Below are positions 13,257 to 18,303 of a stretch of DNA of 18,303 bases, piece after piece. The DNA is from JBAVQS01 sp049694275 (GTDB lineage: Bacteria; Chloroflexota; Anaerolineae; UBA4142; SHND01): NCBI GenBank assembly GCA_049694275.1, contig JBAVQS010000017.1:1-18303 (forward strand), read 5' to 3'. The notes beneath the pieces were generated by a model that ran no database searches, was not told the origin of the DNA, and saw only the letters and a program-made list of their open reading frames with translations. The position numbers and the translations under genes were made by a program. Within the stretch, counting starts at the first letter, position 1, and every line of letters starts with the position of its first letter.

Positions 13257-13640
13257 ATGGCTCGTATTGCTGGGGTAGACCTGCCCCGCCAGAAACGCGT
13301 AGACATTGCACTGCGCTATATTTATGGAATCGGTCCTACTCGCGCCCTCGAAGTCTTGGAGCGCGCCCAGGTGGCGCCACAGATTCGGGTCAAGGACTTG
13401 TCAGAGGCCGAGGTAACCCGCATCCGCAATATCATCGACCGCGATTACAAAGTGGAAGGCGACCTGCGCCGCGAAGTGGCGATGAATATCAAGCGGTTGC
13501 AGGAAATCGGTTCCTATCGCGGCTTGCGTCATCGTCGCAACCTGCCTGTCCGTGGGCAGCGGACGCGCACGAATGCCCGCACCAAGCGCGGCGTGAAAAA
13601 GACCGTGGCCGGTCGCAGGAAATCACGCGCCAAGAAGTAG
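13257..13640 (+). CDS. rpsM: Small ribosomal subunit protein S13
   Basis: A 127-residue S13. MARIAGVDLPRQKRVDIALRYIYGIGPTRA is the classic opening with the helix-hairpin-helix-like domain, and RHRRNLPVRGQRTRTNARTKRG forms the basic tail that reaches the P-site tRNA. It bridges the 30S head to the 50S subunit. The ATG at 13257 has GGAGG at 13248-13252. It is the first ribosomal gene of the alpha part of the cluster after rpmJ. Confidence 0.99.
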   Translation: MARIAGVDLPRQKRVDIALRYIYGIGPTRALEVLERAQVAPQIRVKDLSEAEVTRIRNIIDRDYKVEGDLRREVAMNIKRLQEIGSYRGLRHRRNLPVRGQRTRTNARTKRGVKKTVAGRRKSRAKK

Positions 13641-13648
13641 TGATTGCC

Positions 13649-13700
13649 TTTGCCGCACGCGGTGATGCGTTTGATCGCATCACCGCGGCGAAACGGCAAA
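13649..13700 (+). other. Strong hairpin between rpsM and rpsK
   Basis: GCGGTGATGCG (13659-13669) and CGCATCACCGC (13676-13686) form a perfect 11-bp stem with the 6-nt loop TTTGAT. Outside it, TTTGCCG (13649-13655) pairs with CGGCAAA (13694-13700) across an internal loop. There is no T-run after it, so it is not a standard terminator. It could be an mRNA-stabilising or protein-binding structure; no known S4 or S11 target can be assigned from sequence alone. Confidence 0.65.
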
Positions 13701-13727
13701 AGCGTAAAAGGATTCTCGGAGGATTTA

Positions 13728-14135
13728 ATGGCTGATGAGAGACAAGCCCCGCGCCGACCGCGTGGGGGGCGACGTAAGGAAAAGCGAAATATCCCGTTAG
13801 GGATCGCGACCATCCAGGCCTCTTTCAATAACACGATCATTACCATCGCCGATCCCCAGGGGAATGTGGTTTCCTGGGGTAGCGCGGGCGCCAGTGGATT
13901 CAAGGGTTCCCGCAAGAGTACGCCCTATGCGGCCGGCATTGCCGCTCAAAATACGGCTCGCTCGGCGCTTGATCAAGGCGTCCGTGAAGTGGATGTGCGT
14001 ATCAAGGGCCCCGGCCCCGGCCGCGAATCGGCTATTCGTTCCATGCAGGGAGCTGGGCTCAAGGTTCGCTCGATTACCGATATTACGCCCATCCCGCACA
14101 ACGGGTGCCGTCCTCCCAAGAAACGTCGTGTCTAA
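13728..14135 (+). CDS. rpsK: Small ribosomal subunit protein S11
   Basis: A 135-residue S11. IATIQASFNNTIITIADPQGNVVSWGSAGASGFKGSRKSTPYAA and the ending PIPHNGCRPPKKRRV are diagnostic. S11 lies on the 30S platform next to the mRNA exit and the SD helix. The start at 13728 is chosen for the CGGAGGA tract just upstream (13717-13723); in-frame upstream ATGs at 13644 and 13665 lie around the hairpin and would add an unrelated leader. Confidence 0.98.
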   Translation: MADERQAPRRPRGGRRKEKRNIPLGIATIQASFNNTIITIADPQGNVVSWGSAGASGFKGSRKSTPYAAGIAAQNTARSALDQGVREVDVRIKGPGPGRESAIRSMQGAGLKVRSITDITPIPHNGCRPPKKRRV

Positions 14136-14219
14136 CAAGTAGATATACAGGTCAATACCTATACCGGTAGACAAGGAAAAACCGTGCTTTCTTGTTTTCT
14201 TGTCTACCCGTCTACCCAA
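14136..14219. repeat. Octamer-step inverted intergenic element (rpsK-rpsD)
   Basis: The right arm is TTTCTTGT, TTTCTTGT, CTACCCGT, CTACCCAA in exact 8-nt steps (14188-14219). GGTAGACAAGGAAAA at 14166-14180 is inverted relative to TTTTCTTGTCTACC at 14195-14208 with one bulged base, giving a strong stem. The region before 14166 is a more decayed mix of similar words. The element fills the whole gap from the rpsK stop to the rpsD ribosome-binding site (GGAG at 14222). Confidence 0.72.
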
Positions 14220-14231
14220 CCGGAGAAATAA

Positions 14232-14870
14232 ATGGCTCGATATATCGGACCAGTTTGTCGTTTGTGCCGCCGTGAAGGCGAGAAATTATATCTCAAGGGT
14301 GATCGCTGCTTTTCACCCAAATGCGCGGTTGAGCGCCGGGCGACCCCGCCCGGACAGCATGGCGCAGGAGGCCGTGGCGCGCGCCGCAAGGTGAGCGATT
14401 ATGCAATGCAGCTGCGCGAAAAGCAAAAGGCCCGCCGCATTTATGGCGTCCTCGAGCGTCAGTTCCGCCGTTATTATGGCGACGCGGCGCGGCGCACTGG
14501 CGTCACGGGCGCCGTCCTTTTGCAATCCCTCGAGACCCGTCTCGACAATGTCGTTTACCGGCTCGGTTTTGCCTCGTCGCGCAAGCAGGCTCGCCAGTTG
14601 GTCGAGCACGGTCACTTTGCCGTCAATGGCCGGCAGGTGACAGTCCCTTCGTTCCAGGCGAAAGCGGGTGATACGGTCGGCGTCGTCGAAGGCAGCCGCC
14701 GCAGCCCCTATTTCGCCGATATGTCCAAAGAACTGCAGAGCCGCGGTGTGCCGGAATGGCTTTCGCTCGACTCGCGCAACCTGAGTGGGCGTATTCAAAG
14801 CCTGCCGACTCGGCAGCAGATTGATACGCCGCTCAAAGAGCAGCTCATCGTCGAATACTATAGCCGCTAA
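14232..14870 (+). CDS. rpsD: Small ribosomal subunit protein S4, four-cysteine form
   Basis: A 212-residue S4. It has C9, C12, C26 and C31 in the zinc-binding arrangement, then PPGQHGAGGRGARRKVSDYAMQLREKQKARRIYGVLERQFRRYY. The S4 RNA-binding domain follows with LETRLDNVVYRLGFASSRKQARQLVEHGHFAVNG at about 97-130. S4 starts 30S assembly and in E. coli represses the alpha operon. The ATG at 14232 has GGAG at 14222-14225. Confidence 0.99.
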   Translation: MARYIGPVCRLCRREGEKLYLKGDRCFSPKCAVERRATPPGQHGAGGRGARRKVSDYAMQLREKQKARRIYGVLERQFRRYYGDAARRTGVTGAVLLQSLETRLDNVVYRLGFASSRKQARQLVEHGHFAVNGRQVTVPSFQAKAGDTVGVVEGSRRSPYFADMSKELQSRGVPEWLSLDSRNLSGRIQSLPTRQQIDTPLKEQLIVEYYSR

Positions 14871-14982
14871 GTCGCAGGTCCCAGGTTTCAGCCGCCCGGT
14901 TTTGGGCCTCATGGCGCAGGGTACAGCGGTTGTTGCAGCCTGTGACCGGTGGCCTGAGACTTGCGCCCTGAGACCTGTCACT
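14870..14982. repeat. Heptamer-step inverted intergenic element (rpsD-rpoA)
   Basis: The left arm AGTCGCA, GGTCCCA, GGTTTCA (14870-14890) begins in the last base of the rpsD stop. The right arm is TGTGACC, GGTGGCC, TGAGACT, TGCGCCC, TGAGACC, TGTCACT (14941-14982). Reverse complements of the right units (AGTGACA, GGTCTCA, GGGCGCA, AGTCTCA) share the left consensus RGTNNCA. The 50-nt centre is G/C-rich and non-periodic. The rpoA ribosome-binding site lies just beyond. Confidence 0.75.
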
Positions 14983-14992
14983 TGTTTGTCGA

Positions 14993-15000
14993 GGGGAGGT
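14993..15000 (+). promoter_or_regulatory. Ribosome-binding site fixing the rpoA TTG start
   Basis: GGGGAGGT, 5 nt before TTG at 15006. It favours the TTG over the in-frame ATG at 14961, which lies inside the repeat element and would give an unrelated leader. Confidence 0.85.
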
Positions 15001-15005
15001 TTTCC

Positions 15006-16004
15006 TTGTTAGATATTTTTCCAAAGATCGAAGCCGAAGCGACATCCAAAAATTACGGCAAGTTTGTCATCGGTCCCCTGGAGAGCGGCTATGGCATTAC
15101 CCTCGGGAATGCCTTGCGGCGTGTTCTCTTGGCGTCCTTGCCGGGCGCGGCGATCACATCAATCAAGATTGACGGTGTGCATCACGAGTTCACGCCCATC
15201 CCATACGCTAAAGAGGATACGACACAACTCATTTTGAACGTCAAGCTGTTGCGCCTCAAGTTGCACGGTGATGATCAGCCGGTTCGAATGACGCTGGAGG
15301 CCCGTGGCCGTGGCAATGTGACTGCGGCTGACATTCAGGCCCCGGCTCAGATCGAAATCATCAACCCGGACTTGCATCTGATCACGCTCGATTCTGATGA
15401 TGCGGTCTTTAACATGGAAATGCAGGTCGGGCGCGGCAAGGGCTATGTTCCGGCCGGTGGTGATGGCGCCAAACTGGCGATTGACGAAATTCCGGTCGAC
15501 GCCATTTATAGCCCGGTCCGTAAAGCGAATTACCGTGTCGAACGGGCGCGCGTCCAGCAAATGACCAATTACGATAGCCTGGTCATGGAGGTCTGGACGG
15601 ATGGCTCTATCTCACCACGCGAAGCGCTGACAGAGTCTGCCCGCTTGCTGGTTCGCCTCTTGAGCATGATCTCTGGTTTTGCGGGCGAAGAAGAAAAGGT
15701 CCAGGAGGCCCCGTCGGAGATTCCGAGCCGCATCTATGATACGCCGATTGAAGAGCTCGAACTCTCGGTGCGCGCCTACAATTGTCTCAAGCGCGCCAGC
15801 ATCACCAAGGTCGGTGAAATCCTGGAGCGGCTCAAGAAGGGCAAAGAGGAGCTGCTCACCATCCGTAACTTTGGACAAAAGTCGCTGGATGAGTTGATGG
15901 AACGCTTGCAAGCCAAGGGGTATCTCGATGTGATTACCCCGGCGCCGGATCTCCAACTGCCGCCCGAACCCGATTCCGACCTGCCACTTGAAGGAGAAGA
16001 GTAA
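15006..16004 (+). CDS. rpoA: DNA-directed RNA polymerase subunit alpha
   Basis: A 332-residue alpha subunit starting with TTG. The N-terminal dimerisation domain (FVIGPLESGYGITLGNALRRVLLASLPGAA, residues 20-48) nucleates polymerase assembly. The C-terminal domain (about 244-307) binds UP elements and activators; R256 aligns with E. coli R265, the main DNA contact. The linker is at about 226-243. After the C-terminal domain comes a 25-residue proline- and acid-rich end. rplQ follows after 3 nt. Confidence 0.99.
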   Translation: MLDIFPKIEAEATSKNYGKFVIGPLESGYGITLGNALRRVLLASLPGAAITSIKIDGVHHEFTPIPYAKEDTTQLILNVKLLRLKLHGDDQPVRMTLEARGRGNVTAADIQAPAQIEIINPDLHLITLDSDDAVFNMEMQVGRGKGYVPAGGDGAKLAIDEIPVDAIYSPVRKANYRVERARVQQMTNYDSLVMEVWTDGSISPREALTESARLLVRLLSMISGFAGEEEKVQEAPSEIPSRIYDTPIEELELSVRAYNCLKRASITKVGEILERLKKGKEELLTIRNFGQKSLDELMERLQAKGYLDVITPAPDLQLPPEPDSDLPLEGEE

Positions 16005-16007
16005 ATC

Positions 16008-16379
16008 ATGCAGCATCAGATTGCCGGGCGCCATCTGGGGCGAAATTCGTCCCAGCGCAAGACGCTCTTTCGTAACCTGATTACCGAACTGTTTCGCTAC
16101 GAACGGATAAAGACCACCGAGGCAAAAGCCAAGGCGGTCCGTGCGGACGCCGAGCAGTTGATCACGCTGGCCAAGCGTGGGGACGTGCATGCGCGCCGTA
16201 CGGCCCAGCGCACCGTCCTTGACAAAAAGGTCGCGGCCAAGCTCTTTGAAAAGCTTGGCCCGCGCTACAAGGAACGCCCGGGTGGTTATACCCGTATTCT
16301 CAAGCTCGGTCCGCGCCTGGGCGATGCCGCCCCGATGGTCCTCCTGGAACTGGTCGACCGTGAGGAAATAGAAGAATAG
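16008..16379 (+). CDS. rplQ: Large ribosomal subunit protein L17
   Basis: A 123-residue L17. GRHLGRNSSQRKTLFRNLITELFRYERIKTTEAKAKAVR is the family signature, and the end GGYTRILKLGPRLGDAAPMVLLELVD is conserved. L17 sits near the exit of the tunnel on the 50S surface. GGAG at 15993-15996 lies inside the end of rpoA. The pairing of rpoA with rplQ is the usual end of the alpha operon. Confidence 0.99.
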   Translation: MQHQIAGRHLGRNSSQRKTLFRNLITELFRYERIKTTEAKAKAVRADAEQLITLAKRGDVHARRTAQRTVLDKKVAAKLFEKLGPRYKERPGGYTRILKLGPRLGDAAPMVLLELVDREEIEE

Positions 16380-16387
16380 TAGATGCC

Positions 16388-16418
16388 GAATGATGAACCG
16401 GGCTGTCCTTCATCATTC
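16388..16418 (+). repeat. Inverted repeat between rplQ and truA
   Basis: GAATGATGAA (16388-16397) and TTCATCATTC (16409-16418) form a perfect 10-bp stem around an 11-nt loop. A second small stem, ACACC (16422-16426) with GGTGT (16432-16436), follows. There is no T-run. TTCATCA, TTCATGA on the right side step by 7, so this may be a short member of the intergenic element group. Confidence 0.6.
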
Positions 16419-16446
16419 ATGACACCTTCTGGGTGTATTCACTATC

Positions 16447-17223
16447 GTGCATTTGTTGGCGGTTCTCGAGTACGATGGAACGGATTTTGTAGGCTTTCAA
16501 ATACAAAAGAGCGGGCGCACTGTCCAGGCGGAATTGGAACGAGCGCTCGCCGAGTTTAGAGATAAGCCGATTCGCGTCACCGGCGGCGGCCGAACCGATG
16601 CCGGGGTGCATGCCGCAGGGCAGACCGCCTCTTTTACAATCGATTGGACTCGCGACTTGGAAACGCTCCATCGTGCAATCAACGCCAAGCTTCCGCCTGA
16701 TATGTCGGTGCGAAGGTTGTGCGAGGTCCCGGAAAACTTTTCAGCCCGCTATAGCGCGACGAGCCGGGCCTATGAGTATCGAGTCTACAATGCGCCGGAT
16801 CGCTCGGCCCTGACAGGCCGGTTCGCGCTCTGGATCTCCAACCCGCTCGACGTCGAGGCGATGCAGCAAGCTGTGGCACGTCTGGTCGGGTGGAAGGATT
16901 TCGGAGCATTTGGCACGCCGCCGCACGGCGAAAATACCGTGCGGGAGCTCAAGCGGGCAGAGGTCTGGCGCAACGGAGAATACGTTCTCTTTCGCTTTGA
17001 GGCGAATGCCTTTCTCTATCGCATGGTCCGTCGTCTCGTCGGAACTTGTCTCCAGGTTGGTCGCGGCGAAATGGACATGGAGCAGTTTCAAGAGATCGTC
17101 GATCGCAAACGCCGTGCCGGTGATTCCGTCCCACCGCAAGGCTTGATGTTAATGGAAATCCGATACGATCCTTCTTTATTCCAGACCGGTCACGAGCCGG
17201 TTGCTGAAGGGTTCGAGAACTGA
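16447..17223 (+). CDS. truA: tRNA pseudouridine synthase A
   Basis: A 258-residue enzyme that makes pseudouridine at positions 38-40 of the tRNA anticodon arm. The catalytic aspartate is D51 in GGGRTDAGVHA. Further family segments are PENFSARYSATSRAYEYRVYN and FLYRMVRRLVGTCLQVGRGE. The GTG at 16447 gives the usual opening LLAVLEYDGTDFVGFQIQ, but no clear SD stands before it (GGGTG at 16431-16435 is partial). The order rplQ-truA-rplM-rpsI is common in bacteria. Confidence 0.98.
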   Translation: MHLLAVLEYDGTDFVGFQIQKSGRTVQAELERALAEFRDKPIRVTGGGRTDAGVHAAGQTASFTIDWTRDLETLHRAINAKLPPDMSVRRLCEVPENFSARYSATSRAYEYRVYNAPDRSALTGRFALWISNPLDVEAMQQAVARLVGWKDFGAFGTPPHGENTVRELKRAEVWRNGEYVLFRFEANAFLYRMVRRLVGTCLQVGRGEMDMEQFQEIVDRKRRAGDSVPPQGLMLMEIRYDPSLFQTGHEPVAEGFEN

Positions 17224-17236
17224 TTTGGAGTTTTAA

Positions 17237-17665
17237 ATGAAAACGTATCAGGCCAAACCGGCCGAGGTCAAGCACGAGTGGATCGTGGTCGACGCCGAGG
17301 GCAAAAACCTTGGGCGCCTCGCCACCCGTATCGCTCGAATCTTGTCCGGCAAGCACAAACCCATTTACACACCCCACGTGGACACCGGCGATTATGTCGT
17401 CGTCCTTAATGCGGGTAAAGTGACCGTCACGGGTAAAAAGCTGGATGAGAAATTCTATACCCGCCATTCCCAGTATCCCGGCGGCTTTCGCAAGGTTTAC
17501 CTGCGCGAGCAGTTAGAGCGCCACCCCGATCGCGTCATTCAGTCGGCTGTCTGGGGCATGCTCCCGCATAACAGCCTCGGGCGTAAAATGCTAAAGAAAC
17601 TAAAGATCTATGCGGGTGCGACACACCCGCACCAGGCGCACCAGCCCAAGAAGGTAGAACTCTAG
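17237..17665 (+). CDS. rplM: Large ribosomal subunit protein L13
   Basis: A 142-residue L13 of standard length. It opens KTYQAKPAEVKHEWIVVDAEGKNLGRLATRIA and carries the signature AVWGMLPHNSLGRKMLKKLKIYAGATHPHQAHQP. L13 is an early-assembling 50S protein. GGAG at 17227-17230 lies 6 nt before the ATG at 17237. It pairs with rpsI downstream, as in nearly all bacteria. Confidence 0.99.
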   Translation: MKTYQAKPAEVKHEWIVVDAEGKNLGRLATRIARILSGKHKPIYTPHVDTGDYVVVLNAGKVTVTGKKLDEKFYTRHSQYPGGFRKVYLREQLERHPDRVIQSAVWGMLPHNSLGRKMLKKLKIYAGATHPHQAHQPKKVEL

Positions 17666-17675
17666 GAGAGGAAAA

Positions 17676-18074
17676 ATGCCACCAACCGGAAAATATTATG
17701 AGGGTGTCGGCCGGCGCAAAGAGGCCACCGCGCGCGTGCGCATCTATGCGGGGCAGGGCGCCTATCTCGTCAACGAACGTCCCGTCACCGAATATTTCTA
17801 TCGCAATGTCTGGCTCATGCACGCCCGCGAGCCGTTGCGTGCGACCCAGAACGAGCAGCGCTTTACGGTCTCGGCTAAAGTCGTCGGCGGCGGTCTGACC
17901 GGCCAGTCTGCCGCGGTATCGATGGGGTTGGCTCGCGCTCTCGTCTCGGCCGACGAGAACTTTAAAAAGGACCTGCGCAAAGCCGGCCTGCTGACTCGCG
18001 ATGCGCGTGAAAAAGAGCGCAAAAAGCCAGGTCTCAAAAAGGCCCGCAAAGCCAAGCAGTACACCAAGCGGTAA
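17676..18074 (+). CDS. rpsI: Small ribosomal subunit protein S9
   Basis: A 132-residue S9. YYEGVGRRKEATARVRIYAGQG opens the fold. GGGLTGQSAAVSMGLARALV and a basic tail ending KAKQYTKR complete it; the C-terminal arginine reaches the P-site tRNA. AGGAGAGG overlapping the rplM stop (17664-17671) is the ribosome-binding site. It is the last + strand gene before the terminator. Confidence 0.99.
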   Translation: MPPTGKYYEGVGRRKEATARVRIYAGQGAYLVNERPVTEYFYRNVWLMHAREPLRATQNEQRFTVSAKVVGGGLTGQSAAVSMGLARALVSADENFKKDLRKAGLLTRDAREKERKKPGLKKARKAKQYTKR

Positions 18075-18092
18075 ATTCCGACCAACCGGAAT
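18075..18092 (+). other. Small inverted repeat after rpsI
   Basis: ATTCCG and CGGAAT form a perfect 6-bp stem with a 6-nt loop (ACCAAC), directly after the rpsI stop. The following 55 nt up to the terminator show no gene. It might protect the transcript's 3' end. Confidence 0.4.
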
Positions 18093-18149
18093 CGAGCCCT
18101 TGGCCTTTGGCCGTATCGGGCAACCGCCCCGGTTTTCTTCACGTTGCGA

Positions 18150-18192
18150 AAATGAGAGACCAGATTCGACAAGCGAATCTGGTCTCTCATTT
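18150..18192. terminator. Strong, probably bidirectional rho-independent terminator
   Basis: A perfect 19-bp inverted repeat (18150-18168 with 18174-18192) around the 5-nt loop ACAAG. On the + strand it runs into TTTCTTTTC, and on the minus strand into ATTTTCGC. GCGAAAA (18146-18152) can also pair with TTTTCGC (18194-18200), extending or competing with the base of the stem. It lies between the + strand operon and a minus-strand gene, as expected for a shared terminator. Confidence 0.88.
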
Positions 18193-18219
18193 CTTTTCGC
18201 TTCCCGATTTCTACGCAGT

Positions 18220-18303
18220 TTATCGCCGCGCGTACAGCACCAGGACTCCGACAATGAGAATAAACGCAATTGCGATTGCCCCGAGGAATAGCGGCCCCAT
18301 CCC
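18220..18303 (-). CDS. C-terminal end of a minus-strand membrane protein (partial)
   Basis: On the minus strand, the frame entering from the right edge encodes 27 residues to a TAA at 18220-18222. It reads GMGPLFLGAIAIAFILIVGV and then LVLYARR, a typical membrane helix followed by a positive end that would face the cytoplasm. The family cannot be named from this. It could also be a complete 26-residue peptide starting at the ATG at 18298-18300, but a longer protein running off the window is more likely. It converges on the rpsI operon across the terminator. Confidence 0.55.
   Translation of the reverse strand, partial: GMGPLFLGAIAIAFILIVGVLVLYARR

Noticed and set aside
14166..14208. The rpsK-rpsD stem as a rho-independent terminator
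   Set aside because: The stem is A/T-rich rather than G/C-rich and is followed by C-rich sequence, with no T-run; rpsD and rpoA must also be transcribed through it.
17535..18269. A 244-codon open frame on the minus strand opposite rplM and rpsI
   Set aside because: It crosses the terminator stem and two secure ribosomal genes; its residues show no family likeness.

Overview
The window is a bacterial ribosomal-protein super-operon, all on the + strand. It runs from the last codons of an elongation factor Tu gene through the S10, spc and alpha clusters, then truA, rplM and rpsI, and ends at a strong hairpin terminator. Gene order is tuf(end)-rpsJ-rplC-rplD-rplW-rplB-rpsS-rplV-rpsC-rplP-rpmC-rpsQ-rplN-rplX-rplE-rpsN-rpsH-rplF-rplR-rpsE-rpmD-rplO-secY-adk-map-rpmJ-rpsM-rpsK-rpsD-rpoA-rplQ-truA-rplM-rpsI. 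After the terminator, the right edge holds the C-terminal end of a minus-strand gene that encodes a membrane helix.

The moderately high G+C content, the cysteine-containing (zinc-type) S14, S4, L24 and L36, and the protein sequences (RpoA, L3, SecY, MAP) suggest a Chloroflexota bacterium, perhaps near Anaerolineae or Caldilineae. This placement is by impression, not by alignment. Every ribosomal protein looks intact. Departures from the usual pattern are a long G/K/Q/P-rich N-terminal tail on L5, an RGG-like N-terminal tail on S5, a charged C-terminal tail on S17, four non-ATG starts (S3, S14, RpoA, TruA) and no infA between map and rpmJ.

The genes serve one purpose: ribosomal subunits, the SecY translocon pore, adenylate kinase, methionine aminopeptidase, the RNA polymerase alpha subunit and a tRNA pseudouridine synthase are made together as the core of the growth machinery. 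Where genes touch or overlap (rplV/rpsC, rplP/rpmC/rpsQ/rplN, rpsE/rpmD, adk/map), translational coupling is likely.

The most unusual content lies between genes. Most gaps of about 80-135 bp are not plain spacers. They hold short degenerate tandem words with a 7-nt or 8-nt step, usually arranged as two inverted arms around a non-repetitive centre, and running from the stop codon of one gene to the ribosome-binding site of the next. At least eight gaps show this (82-157, 1171-1258, 3382-3466, 4542-4619, 6077-6170, 13163-13248, 14136-14219, 14870-14982). The words differ from gap to gap, but within most elements the two arms use complementary words. I know of no named family that matches, and this is the best candidate here for something undescribed.
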